The notes below the pieces were generated by a model, which had not been told where the DNA came from, did not search any database, and saw nothing but the letters and a program-made list of their open reading frames with translations. The position numbers were made by a program, and so were the translations under genes. This document shows positions 31,976-40,456 of a stretch of 64,000 nt of DNA, one piece after another; within the stretch, counting starts at the first letter, position 1, and every line of letters starts with the position of its first letter. The stretch comes from JAGWAJ01 sp026707615 (lineage in GTDB: Bacteria > Acidobacteriota > Vicinamibacteria > Vicinamibacterales > UBA8438): positions 62,001 through 126,000 of the forward strand of contig CBDBMW010000012.1 in NCBI GenBank assembly GCA_965207595.1. Direction: 5' to 3'.

Positions 31976-34315
31976 TCAGGGGTCGGAGAGCCCGAGAGCG
32001 CGGGCGAGGGCTTCGAGGTGCTGCCGAACGACGTCGATCGTGGTCGACGCCTCCCGGTCGCCGTCGCCGCCCGCCGAGCCGCCGGCGGCGGGTCCGCGGG
32101 GCCCGGGCGGGTCGGGGCGCTCCGGTTCGGCGGGCCGCACGGTCAAGCCGGCCATGACGGCGTCGCCGCCCGGACCGGCCGCCTCGTTGGCGCCTGGCGC
32201 GAGCCCGGCGGGGCCCGGCCCGAGCTCCGGCGGGGAGACGGGCGTCGTGCGCTCCGGAATCGGGCCCCGGGCAGCGAGGACGCGGGCGTGCGCCGCGCGC
32301 AGCGCTTCCGTCCCCACCGGCGCGTGCGGGCGATCGAACGCCTCGCCCCAGTGCACGATGCCGGCCTTGCGCGACACGATGTCGAAGCCCGCGCCGGTCG
32401 GATGCCCGGCGTCGATCAACGCCGGGTCCGTGATGTAGTGACACCCGGCGCAGGTGGCGGCCTGGACGGCCGGGTCGCGCAGGTCGGCGAGCCCGAGCGC
32501 CACCGATTGCGGGTAGCTCGCCGTCTGGTGCGCCTCCAGGTAGTCGGCGCCCGCCCCGTGGCACCGCTGGCAGCCCACGCCCGCCCGCACCCGGCGGCCC
32601 GGCCGCGCCGTGATCGTCCCGTGACACCACATGCAGGTCGCGGTGCCGCGGTCCAGTTCGTCCTCGGCGACGCCGTAGGCCTGCGCGATCTCCAGGACCC
32701 GGCCGCGCCGGCTCCGCAGGCGGGCCGCGGCCCGGGAGTGCGGATGCCCGCGCCACCATCGTTCCTGGGCGCTGTGGCACCCGCCGCACGGCACCCCGAC
32801 GAACTCGTGCGCCGGCGGCTCCCGCCACGGGGGGCGGGTGTGCGGAGCGGTCGGGACCGGCGGGGGACGGACCACCAGCCCACCGGTTCGTTGCGCGGCG
32901 GTCGACAGGTCCCCCGGCGGCAGGTCCCCGGGCGGCAGGTCCCCGGGCGACGGCGCGCGCGGCGCGGGGGCGGCGCCGGCGACGGCTTCGACCGCCGCCT
33001 CGGCCCGCGAGGCCGCAACGACGGGCTCGCGGACGGGCTCCACGCCGGCGGCGCCGGGAGGTGGGGCGTCGGCGGCGACCGGCGCGGCGAGCGGCACGGC
33101 GACCGGCGCGGCGAGCGGCACGGCGAGCGGCGCGGCGAGCGGCACGGCGAGCGGCACGGCGAGCGGCGCGGCGGCGCCGTCCGTCAGACGGCGCGGGGCC
33201 GGCGGCGTCTCCTCCAGCTCGGGATCCCAGAGCGGATCCAGGGCCGCCAGCGATGCGCCGTCGGCGCGCGCGACGAACGCCCTCGCCGCCGCGCGGACGG
33301 CGTCCGCGGACGCCTCCAGCGTACGGCGATCCGGGCGCAGCGCGGCCGCGTCGAGGACGTCGATGGCGCTCCGGACCTCGGGAATCGCAACCCGCTCGTC
33401 GATGGCCAGCAGCTCGTCCAGGGCGGCCCCGGCGCGGTCCCGCATGGCCGTCAGATAGAGGTCGTCCACGGTGGCCGCCGCCATGCCCCGCAGCGCGAAC
33501 TCGGCCGCCACCGCCCGGCCGACGACGTACAGGACGCGCTTCGAGGCCCGCGGCCGTTCGGCGTTCGCCCGCCCGTCGCCGCTGCGGTACGAGTCGAGGA
33601 AGTTGTGGCGGATGCGGCCGCTCCAGGCCACCAGCTCGAAGTCGGCGCGGCCGGTGGAGTGGCCGCCGCGGTTGACGATCTCCTCGTTGGGGACGGTGTG
33701 GCAGCCGAAGCAGGCGGCGGCCAGCTCGTAGACCTGCGCGGAGCGCCGCATGCCGGCCGCGGTGCTCTCGGCGATGCGCTTCTCGCGGTGCTCGGCGGTC
33801 TCCCGCCGCGCCGCCTCCTGGAAGTCGGCCTCCGGCACCCCGTAGCGGCCGTGGACGGCAATCCAGTCGCGGGCGGGCCCGTGGCACGATTCGCAGCCGA
33901 CGCCCGCCGCGGCGCGCAGCCGGCCCCGCCGCACCACCGGCGTGTAGTGGCAGGCCAGGCAGGCGGGCGTCCCGTCCCCGGCGCCGCGCCGGATCAGGCG
34001 CAGCCCCAGCCGGCCCGCGATCGCCTTCGCGCGCTCGCTGCGATGCAGCGTCTCGAAGCCGCCGGCGTGGCCCGTCGCCCGCCACACGTCGAACTCGGCC
34101 GCGTGGCAGTCCCGACAGCTCGCGGGCAGCACCGTCCGGGCCGCGGCGTGCTCCAGCGAGGCGCGGAGCGCGTCGTGCCGGTGGTCCGGCTGGTCGGACT
34201 GCCCCGCCCCCGCCCCGCCTCCCGGTCCGGCCGCGAGGAGCACCGGGGCGCAGAGGAGCCACAGCAGGCCGCACGCAGCCCGGGCCGACGCCGCGACGAG
34301 GGGGCGTCCCGACAC
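31976..34315 (-). CDS. Octahaem c-type cytochrome, two-module
   Basis: 779 aa, GTG 34315 six nt after the stop of the preceding gene. Signal peptide (ACGLLWLLCAPVLLAAGPGG). Module 1 (about 40-310) has four CXXCH (CRDCH, CLACH, CESCH, CFGCH) with the C-x-x-CH-x-x-x-(F/Y)-x-x-W-x-x-(S/T)-x-HA pattern of cytochrome c554-like proteins. A Pro/Ala linker contains tandem LAVPLAVPLAAP units (about 33065-33175). Module 2 has four more (CGGCH, CMWCH, CQRCH, CAGCH). The two modules look like a duplicated tetrahaem unit joined by a flexible spacer. Periplasmic electron carrier. Confidence 0.83.
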   Translation of the reverse strand: MSGRPLVAASARAACGLLWLLCAPVLLAAGPGGGAGAGQSDQPDHRHDALRASLEHAAARTVLPASCRDCHAAEFDVWRATGHAGGFETLHRSERAKAIAGRLGLRLIRRGAGDGTPACLACHYTPVVRRGRLRAAAGVGCESCHGPARDWIAVHGRYGVPEADFQEAARRETAEHREKRIAESTAAGMRRSAQVYELAAACFGCHTVPNEEIVNRGGHSTGRADFELVAWSGRIRHNFLDSYRSGDGRANAERPRASKRVLYVVGRAVAAEFALRGMAAATVDDLYLTAMRDRAGAALDELLAIDERVAIPEVRSAIDVLDAAALRPDRRTLEASADAVRAAARAFVARADGASLAALDPLWDPELEETPPAPRRLTDGAAAPLAVPLAVPLAAPLAVPLAAPVAVPLAAPVAADAPPPGAAGVEPVREPVVAASRAEAAVEAVAGAAPAPRAPSPGDLPPGDLPPGDLSTAAQRTGGLVVRPPPVPTAPHTRPPWREPPAHEFVGVPCGGCHSAQERWWRGHPHSRAAARLRSRRGRVLEIAQAYGVAEDELDRGTATCMWCHGTITARPGRRVRAGVGCQRCHGAGADYLEAHQTASYPQSVALGLADLRDPAVQAATCAGCHYITDPALIDAGHPTGAGFDIVSRKAGIVHWGEAFDRPHAPVGTEALRAAHARVLAARGPIPERTTPVSPPELGPGPAGLAPGANEAAGPGGDAVMAGLTVRPAEPERPDPPGPRGPAAGGSAGGDGDREASTTIDVVRQHLEALARALGLSDP

Positions 34316-34320
34316 GGCGC

Positions 34321-37300
34321 CTAGAACCTCACCTGCATCTCGGCGCGGCCGCCGAGACCCAGCCGCCCCCGGGCGCCCGTCGGACCCACCCGGCCGTCGC
34401 GGAGGAAGTCCCGGACCGCGAAGGCGTCGAACACGAAGGCGCTGCGACGCCCCAGCGCCACCTGCACGCGCGCGCCCCCGGCGACCGCATGGGGCTCGCA
34501 GACCGCGACCGTGGTCGCGGCCGCGCTCGCGCACGCCGCCGTCGAGTACCGCGCCGCGCCCTCCAGCAGCAGTTGCCGGCGCTTGTCGGCGGAGAAGATC
34601 TGGTGGCCGACCGCCCCGCCGGCGACGTCGGTCGCGAGCGGCGAGAGGGCCCCGCGCGCGGTCCCCAGGCCGGGCCCGGCGAACAGGATCCCGGCTCTCG
34701 CCAGCGGTCCGGGGACGGTCGGGTCGAGGGCCGCCGCCCGGTAGTCGCCGTGGGCGTGGAAGGCGTTGAGATAGATGAAGTTGTCGGCGCGGTGGGGCGT
34801 CCACGAGAGCTCGGAGAACGCCAGCACCCCGCGCCGGTCGGGAACGCCCCCGCCGGGCGCGGCGGGGTCGGAACCTCCCTGCCCGACGGGGACCGAGGTC
34901 AGCAGGCGCACGGCGGCATTGAACGCGCCGCTGCCCGGCCGGCCGGCGAAGCTCACCCCGGCGTGGAGGCCGTCCCGGGCTCGCACGCCGGCCGGGGCGC
35001 CGTCGAGCGCGCCGCCCCGGAGGTAGATGACGTCGAAGGCGGCGGTGGTCGACCGCCAGTCGATCTCGGTGAACCCGCCGACCAGGCGCGTCCGCCCGGC
35101 CTCGCCGTTGCCGATGCGGCCGCCGGGGACGCCGTCGACCTCGCCCGCGACGCCGCCCGAAACGGCGCTCGAAACACCGCCCGCGATGCCGCCCGGGACG
35201 GCGCCCCGCAGCGGCAGCGGGTGGCGGTCGATCTGGTTCCAGCCGTAGAGGCCGGTGAATCGCAGGTTGGCGGTGCCGCCCGGGCGCAGGTTGTTGCGCG
35301 TGACGCCGACGGCATCGATGAAGTCGTCGATGAGCAGGCCGTCCTGGAACGCGATGGGCTGGCGGCCGACCGACAGGCCGAGATCGAGCCCGCGGCGGTC
35401 GTCGGGGTCCAGGTTGGGGAACAGCTCGCCGAAATCCCCCTCGAAGAAGAGGTGGGTGACGGTGTCCCAATCGAGGTTGAACTGCCGGCTGAATCCCCGC
35501 GCCCCCGCCTCCCCCGCCGCGTAGCCGCTGAAGCGCCGCCGGCCGTCCGCGTCGGTCCGGTCGGCCGGGCGGAGCCCGATCACGAGCCGCTCGGTGCCCG
35601 TGAGGGCGAGGCTGCCGAACAGGTCGACCCGGTTGGCCCACTCGGCGCCGCGCGCGGTCCCGCCGCCGGTGGTGCTCACCCCGCTGCGCAGCGTGCCGAA
35701 CAGGAGGAACGACGGGCGCCACACCGCGCCGCCCGGGAGCGTGAAGCCGGGGCGTATCTCTCCGCTCCCGAGGAACGGGGCGCCGAGCTCCAGGAGCGGC
35801 CTCGGCCGCGCGGGCACGGTGTCGATCTGCAGCGGCACGGGCTCGTCGGAGAGCTCGCTCGCGGGGCGGCGTCCGCCGGCCCCGGCGGGATCGCCGCGCG
35901 GAGTGCCGGCGCGGCGGCCGGTGCCACTTGCGCCTGCGTCGGCCGGCGCCCGGCGGCTCGTCCCCCGCCGCGCGTCGACCTCGACCCCTCCGCCGCTCAG
36001 GTCCACGGTGCGCTCGCGCACGACGACGTGCCCGGCCACGACCGCCTCGGCGACCTGCCGCTCGGTCATCCCGTAGTCGAAGCCGACGTCCGCGATCTCG
36101 TGCACCAGGTTCACGGGCACCATGCCGGCCTTGATGCGGATCGTCGCGTGGTAGGGGCCGGCGGTCCCCGCCAGGGCGTCCGCGCCGACCGAGTACGAGG
36201 CCCAGGCGCTGCCGCCCGGCGGGATCGTGCGCCGGTGCTTGCGGGCGTTGACGGGCCGGCCGGTGAGCACCGTCGCGCGGGTCGCCGGCCGCGCGAACAC
36301 GAGCGGGCTCGGGGAGTAGGGCACGGCCAGGACCTGCTCGCGCTCGCCCCCGCGCACCATGCGCACGAGGAAGCGCGACTGCAGGCTGAAGAGCTGCTGG
36401 TCCGCGGGCAGCGCGCCGTCGTGGACGTAGACCGAGTGGCTGTCGCGCACGTCGCCGTTCGGGTCGAGGTCCCCCGACTCGAACACCACCGTGCCGGCGG
36501 CATCGGTCACCGTCACGTGCAGCCAGACCAGGCGCTCGGCGTCGAAGCCCGTCGGCACGTTGTGGCCGTCGGTCCCGTTCCGGAACTCGACGCGGAAGGC
36601 GAGGCCCCGGCCGTCGGCCCGCTCCACGACGACGTCGCCGAGCCGGTAGCCGGCCCGCAGGACGGCCCGGCGCTGCTCGTCCATCTCGGCGAGCAGATCG
36701 AGGTTGTCCTGGATGATGTCGCGCGCGTCGTAGCGGTCGTCCGGCTCCGCCCACCGCGGCGGGAACGCGTGGTCGTCGGCCGCCGCCGCCTCGAACGCGT
36801 CGGTGCCCCAGCCCGCCTCGTGGTCGAAGGCCAGCCACTCCCGGAGGGTGGCGAACTCCTGCGCCTCGGGGTTGTGGGGAAAGATGCCCGGGTGGACGAT
36901 GGAATGGTCCGGGCCCGCGAACATGTGGTTCGTCCGCTTGCGCGCCCGCGTGGCGCGGCCGCCCACGCGGGCGGCCGGACCGGTGGCGTAGCCCGCGGGC
37001 ACGCCCGGCTCGGTCCCCATGTGGCAGTCCTGGCAGGTCACGCCCCGGCCCGCCGCCGGGGAGAGCTTGTACTCGCTGAAGGCCTCCTCGAGGCGGAAGC
37101 CGTTGACGAAGCTGACGTCGTGGCACGACCCGCACATGCCCGGCTGGGGAAGCCGCAGGAAGCTGCGCGCCTCGGCGTGGACCGCCCTTCCGGGACGCTC
37201 CGGCTCGGTCTGCAGGTTCAGGTCGCCGGTCTCGATGAGGCGCCGGAGCTCGGCGTTGCCGCCGGGGCCGAAGACCGGGTCGTAGAGGCTCCCCTCGACC

Positions 37301-38274
37301 AGCGGCAGCCGCCCGCTGATCTTGCCGTGGGCCTGGTCCTGCCGGTGACAGACGATGCAGGTCACGCCCTCGCGCGACGCCGGGTGCCGGTCGAGGGTGG
37401 AGAGGAACGTGGGCTCTCCGAGCTGCATGCCCACCGGCGTGTGGCAGCGAACGCAGAAGTCGCCGTTCGTGCCGTTGGTCAGCTTCCCGATCTTCGCCTG
37501 CATGGCGTTCAGGACCGGGCTGAGCTGGGCGTAGGCGTGGGCCGAGACCGACCATTCGCGGTAGATCTCGGCGTGACAGCCGGCGCAGGTGGTGGCGGAG
37601 GGGAACCGCTCTTCGGCGAAGAGGGCGGCGTGGACGTCGGCGGCGGGCTCCCCCGAGGCCGCGGCGACGCTCGCCGAGGCGGCCAGGCACCCGACCGCGC
37701 CGGCCAGCACGGCCGTCACGATCCTGCCCGCTCGCACCCGTCTTCCCGCTTCCGGCGTCGCCGCAGCGGGCGGCCGCGCCGGCGCACCACGCAGCGCGGG
37801 GCGGCCGTCGATCGGCCCGCGCTCCAGGACCGGATGCCGGTACGTGTAGATGAGCCCCAGCAGCCCGAGCTGCACCATCAGGGCCGGCGCGAGCGTCGGG
37901 GTGGCCCCCGAGAGCGTCTCGCGCAGCAGCTCCCAGCCAGCCATCGAGGGCTGCATCTCGAGCTCGAACGCCAGGTTGCCGGCGTAGTGGAACCACAGTC
38001 CGATCACGCCGCTGGCGATGAACAGCGCCATGGTGGCCTGGAGGACACGCGCGCCCGGATACCCCGGCCGCACCCGGTGCCAGGCCACGACGAGCAGGCC
38101 GGCCGGCAACAGGACCAGCGGCACCCACTGCCTGGCGTCCTCGAAGTGGCCGAGCACGACGAGATCGACCGCGCTTGCCGCCGCCCCGGCCACGAAGAGC
38201 CAGAGCACGAATTCGCGCAGGCGAGCCGCGGTGGATGCCTGAGGGTCGGCCTGGTCGGTACGCACCCGCGCCAT
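34321..38274 (-). CDS. Pentahaem cytochrome fused to porin-like barrel, with inner-membrane head
   Basis: 1317 aa in one uninterrupted frame. Residues 20-145: four membrane helices. A second signal-like segment follows at 180-207 (VRAGRIVTAVLAGAVGCLAA and ASVAAA); GTG 37737 there, with GGAAG upstream, could be a separate start. Residues 225-460: five CXXCH (CAGCH, CVRCH, CIVCH, CGSCH, CQDCH). Next a beta-sandwich with HNVPTGF, seen in multihaem proteins. The last 430 residues look like an outer-membrane porin (FSRQFNLDWDTVTHLFFEGD, FSELSWTPHRADNFIYLNAF) ending AEMQVRF. Known porin-cytochrome conduits use separate genes; here both are joined. First gene of the operon. Confidence 0.75.
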   Translation of the reverse strand: MARVRTDQADPQASTAARLREFVLWLFVAGAAASAVDLVVLGHFEDARQWVPLVLLPAGLLVVAWHRVRPGYPGARVLQATMALFIASGVIGLWFHYAGNLAFELEMQPSMAGWELLRETLSGATPTLAPALMVQLGLLGLIYTYRHPVLERGPIDGRPALRGAPARPPAAATPEAGRRVRAGRIVTAVLAGAVGCLAASASVAAASGEPAADVHAALFAEERFPSATTCAGCHAEIYREWSVSAHAYAQLSPVLNAMQAKIGKLTNGTNGDFCVRCHTPVGMQLGEPTFLSTLDRHPASREGVTCIVCHRQDQAHGKISGRLPLVEGSLYDPVFGPGGNAELRRLIETGDLNLQTEPERPGRAVHAEARSFLRLPQPGMCGSCHDVSFVNGFRLEEAFSEYKLSPAAGRGVTCQDCHMGTEPGVPAGYATGPAARVGGRATRARKRTNHMFAGPDHSIVHPGIFPHNPEAQEFATLREWLAFDHEAGWGTDAFEAAAADDHAFPPRWAEPDDRYDARDIIQDNLDLLAEMDEQRRAVLRAGYRLGDVVVERADGRGLAFRVEFRNGTDGHNVPTGFDAERLVWLHVTVTDAAGTVVFESGDLDPNGDVRDSHSVYVHDGALPADQQLFSLQSRFLVRMVRGGEREQVLAVPYSPSPLVFARPATRATVLTGRPVNARKHRRTIPPGGSAWASYSVGADALAGTAGPYHATIRIKAGMVPVNLVHEIADVGFDYGMTERQVAEAVVAGHVVVRERTVDLSGGGVEVDARRGTSRRAPADAGASGTGRRAGTPRGDPAGAGGRRPASELSDEPVPLQIDTVPARPRPLLELGAPFLGSGEIRPGFTLPGGAVWRPSFLLFGTLRSGVSTTGGGTARGAEWANRVDLFGSLALTGTERLVIGLRPADRTDADGRRRFSGYAAGEAGARGFSRQFNLDWDTVTHLFFEGDFGELFPNLDPDDRRGLDLGLSVGRQPIAFQDGLLIDDFIDAVGVTRNNLRPGGTANLRFTGLYGWNQIDRHPLPLRGAVPGGIAGGVSSAVSGGVAGEVDGVPGGRIGNGEAGRTRLVGGFTEIDWRSTTAAFDVIYLRGGALDGAPAGVRARDGLHAGVSFAGRPGSGAFNAAVRLLTSVPVGQGGSDPAAPGGGVPDRRGVLAFSELSWTPHRADNFIYLNAFHAHGDYRAAALDPTVPGPLARAGILFAGPGLGTARGALSPLATDVAGGAVGHQIFSADKRRQLLLEGAARYSTAACASAAATTVAVCEPHAVAGGARVQVALGRRSAFVFDAFAVRDFLRDGRVGPTGARGRLGLGGRAEMQVRF

Positions 38275-38567
38275 GGAAGTCAGGGAAGTGCGATTCGGCG
38301 CCTCGACGCCGGGAGCGTCCTTTGCACGGAAAGCCCCGACCACAGGCGCCAAACGAACGGACCGTCGCACCGAATCGCAGCGCAGCGTATCACGCCGACC
38401 GTGCACTCACCGTGACGTTTTCCACTACGGCCGTGGAGTTTTTGTGGCCAGTAGCGGCGTCACGCGATTCCGGCCGAACGAGCCGCAGCCGGGCCGGCGA
38501 TCAGGCGTCGGCCGCGGGATCGAGCGTGCGATGTCTCGGCGGCGCCGCGAGATGCGGGGCGGACGTA
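38275..38567. other. Intergenic region upstream of the cytochrome operon
   Basis: No gene. On the minus strand GTGATACGCT near 38388-38379 resembles the -10 blocks of other genes here and could start the operon about 100 nt before the first codon. Confidence 0.35.
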
Positions 38568-38906
38568 TCAGGCGGCGGGCGGGGCCTGCGGGAGAACGAC
38601 GCGCTCGACGGTCGCCAGCCGCTGGTCGACCTTGGCGAACTCCACCTGGACCTCGCGGAGGCGAGCGTCCAGCGCGGCGTGGTCTTCGTGGACCTCCCGG
38701 CGGAGGTGGTCGATGCGGTCGTTCACGTTGTCGATGCGGGCGTCGATGCGGTCGCTCGTCTTGTCGATGCGGGCGCTCAACTCGCCGCCCAGGGCGCTCA
38801 GGCGGCTGTTGATCCCGTTCGCCACAATGGCGACGACGCTCACTACCACGGCCGTCACCCCGATTCCCGTTCCCACGACGGACAGGAGGAGCGCGTTCTC
38901 GTTCAT
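38568..38906 (-). CDS. Membrane-anchored coiled-coil protein, copy A (112 aa)
   Basis: ATG 38906; reads NENALLLSVVGTGIGVTAVV, then SVVAIVANGINSRLSALGGE, a short heptad section (LSARIDKTSDRIDARIDNVN), then EVHEDHAALDARLREVQVEF, KVDQRLATVERVVLP. Tandem sister at 38986 is about 85% identical but has a shorter coil. Single membrane helix, no other domain. The TGCTATGCT element lies 7 nt upstream of the ATG, without a ribosome site. Confidence 0.75.
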   Translation of the reverse strand: MNENALLLSVVGTGIGVTAVVVSVVAIVANGINSRLSALGGELSARIDKTSDRIDARIDNVNDRIDHLRREVHEDHAALDARLREVQVEFAKVDQRLATVERVVLPQAPPAA

Positions 38907-38913
38907 CGTTCCG

Positions 38914-38919
38914 AGCATA
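38914..38919 (-). promoter_or_regulatory. TGCTATGCT element of 38906
   Basis: Minus-strand TATGCT preceded by TGC, 7 nt before the ATG. Predicts a leaderless mRNA. Confidence 0.5.
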
Positions 38920-38985
38920 GCACAAGCGATGCCCGTTCCGTGCTGCGTGCGACACACCTGCACACTTCCGGCCGGCGGCTCCAGG

Positions 38986-39279
38986 TCAGGCGGCGGGCGA
39001 GGCCGGCGGGAGAACGACGCGCTCGACGGTCGCCAGCCGCTGGTCGACCTTGGCGAACTCCACCTGGACGTCACGGAGGCGAGCATCCAGCGCGGCGTGG
39101 TCTTCGTGGACCTCCCGGCGAAGGGCGTCGATGCGGTCGTTGGTCTTGTCGATGCGGGTGCTCAGACCGCTCAGGCGGCTGTTGAGCCCGTTCGCCACGA
39201 CGGCGACCACGCTCACGATGACGGCCGTCACGCCGATCCCGGTCCCGATGACGGAGAGGAGGAGCGTGTTCTCGCTCAT
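38986..39279 (-). CDS. Membrane-anchored coiled-coil protein, copy B (97 aa)
   Basis: ATG 39279; SENTLLLSVIGTGIGVTAVI, then ANGLNSRLSGLSTRIDKTND and a single heptad stretch, then EVHEDHAALDARLRDVQVEF and TVERVVLPPASPAA. Compared with copy A at 38568 it has lost about two heptads. Gene order, promoter element and tail are the same in both copies. Confidence 0.75.
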   Translation of the reverse strand: MSENTLLLSVIGTGIGVTAVIVSVVAVVANGLNSRLSGLSTRIDKTNDRIDALRREVHEDHAALDARLRDVQVEFAKVDQRLATVERVVLPPASPAA

Positions 39280-39286
39280 CGTTCGA

Positions 39287-39292
39287 AGCATA
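39287..39292 (-). promoter_or_regulatory. TGCTATGCT element of 39279
   Basis: Minus-strand TATGCT preceded by TGC, 7 nt before the ATG; identical arrangement to 38914 and 30280. Confidence 0.5.
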
Positions 39293-39449
39293 GCACGCGG
39301 TGCCGGTTCCGTGCTGCGGGCGACACGCGCCATCCGCTCCTGGCCGGCGGCTCCGGATCATGCGGCAGGCGGGGTTCACCGGAACTCGAGGGGCGCGATC
39401 TCGCTCATCGCGGCGCGATGGCGAGGGGCATGTCTCGGCGGTGGCGGGG

Positions 39450-39525
39450 TGGTGGACCAGACGGGGGTCGAACCCGTGACCTCGTGAATGCCATTCACGC
39501 GCGCTCCCAACTGCGCCACTGGCCC
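39450..39525 (-). tRNA. tRNA-Ala (GGC)
   Basis: Read on the minus strand: acceptor GGGCCAG pairs with CTGGTCC, anticodon stem CGTGA/TCACG encloses loop ATGGCAT with anticodon GGC, and the T arm is ACGGG-TTCGACC-CCCGT. Discriminator A, and the CCA end is encoded in the DNA (39452-39450). All stems are intact. Confidence 0.93.
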
Positions 39526-39623
39526 ACGCAGAGGACCATTGTACGTAAGGGGGCGCCTGCGGATCAACGGCGCGGCCGGCGCGGGCGCGGCCGGACCGAC
39601 GGGATGCGAGGCGCCCGGCGCGG

Positions 39624-40259
39624 TCAGGCGGGGGGCGGCGGGGGCGGGGCGCCGAACGCGCGGCGGTAGTCGTCCGGGGTATCGACGTCGGTGAAGGCAC
39701 CCGGGTCGTCGACGAAGACATCCTCGGCCTCGGCTTCGTGGGCGCGGACGACGGGCTTGGCGCCGGTGGCGGGGTCGGCGCGGCGGAGCGCGGCGAACAG
39801 GGTGCGCCCGAAGACGACCGGGTGGCCGTGGCCGGGGGCGTCCCGGCGGGCCGGCCGGACGATGGGGGCGCGGGTGCGGCGGTAGCGGTCGAGGAGCGCG
39901 CGGACCGTGCGGGCGGTGACCAGCGGGACGTCGACCAGCGTGACCAGGGCGGCGTCGACGCCGGGGCGGTCGATGGCGTCGAGGCCGACCACGAGGGACG
40001 AGAGCTGGCCGCGGGCCGGGTCGGGGTTCACGACGACGCGCGGCGGCGGCTCGTGATCGGCGAGGGCGGCGCCGATCCGCGCCGCGAGGTCCGCACCGGG
40101 CGCGACGACCACGAGCGGGCCGGCGCCGCCGGCGCGCAGGGTGCGGGCGATGCGGCCGACGAAGGTCTCGGCCCCGGCCGGGAGCAGCGCCTTGGGGCGC
40201 CCCATGCGGGACGAGCGGCCGCCGGCGAGCACGAGGCCGGGGACGGACACGCCCGACAT
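39624..40259 (-). CDS. MobA-like nucleotidyltransferase
   Basis: 211 aa. N-terminal nucleotide-binding signature VLAGGRSSRMGRPKALLP is characteristic of the MobA/MocA group, which attach GMP or CMP to molybdopterin; VTLVDVPLV carries the metal-binding Asp of the family. DAPGHGHPVVFGRTLF and ARGQLSSLVVGLDA match MocA-like CTP-dependent members more than MobA. It probably makes a dinucleotide form of the molybdenum cofactor. moaE and moaD (51954-52684) and fdhE (45678) are in the same window, which fits. Confidence 0.78.
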   Translation of the reverse strand: MSGVSVPGLVLAGGRSSRMGRPKALLPAGAETFVGRIARTLRAGGAGPLVVVAPGADLAARIGAALADHEPPPRVVVNPDPARGQLSSLVVGLDAIDRPGVDAALVTLVDVPLVTARTVRALLDRYRRTRAPIVRPARRDAPGHGHPVVFGRTLFAALRRADPATGAKPVVRAHEAEAEDVFVDDPGAFTDVDTPDDYRRAFGAPPPPPPA

Positions 40260-40394
40260 CCTACCGGTCCCGGGAGGCCGGTTGCGTGCGGCCCGCCCCA
40301 CCGGCCCAGGAGCTCGGCAGCATGCTGCCGATGAACGCGTTCCTCCACATCCAGTGTTCAAGACCGGACGGACCGGTCGGAAGCAGCTGCGGGT

Positions 40395-40440
40395 CTTGCG
40401 CCGCAGAACGCACTCTTCGTTGGCTTTCTGCGGCGGCAAG
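40395..40440. repeat. Hairpin element, also found once at 27015
   Basis: CTTGCGCCGCAGAA (40395-40408) pairs with TTCTGCGGCGGCAAG (40426-40440), one bulge. The right arm with its inner flank, read on the minus strand, matches 27015-27036 (CTTGCGCCGCAGAACGCCAA). It ends 4 nt before the -10 box of the gene at 40457, so it may also influence that promoter. Confidence 0.5.
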
Positions 40441-40444
40441 ACAC

Positions 40445-40450
40445 TAGAAT
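40445..40450 (+). promoter_or_regulatory. -10 element of the zinc-ribbon gene
   Basis: TAGAAT, 6 nt before ATG 40457, no ribosome site; a leaderless start is likely. The hairpin at 40395-40440 lies over the expected -35 position. Confidence 0.5.
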
Positions 40451-40456
40451 GCCCGC

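Noticed and set aside
34489..38415. 1308-codon plus-strand frame opposite the cytochrome-porin gene
   Set aside because: Antisense shadow: the minus strand has CXXCH motifs, signal segments and a barrel end, the plus strand none.
40260..40456. An extra gene between the MobA-like gene and the zinc-ribbon gene
   Set aside because: No start with ribosome site, no recognisable product; it holds the hairpin element and a promoter.
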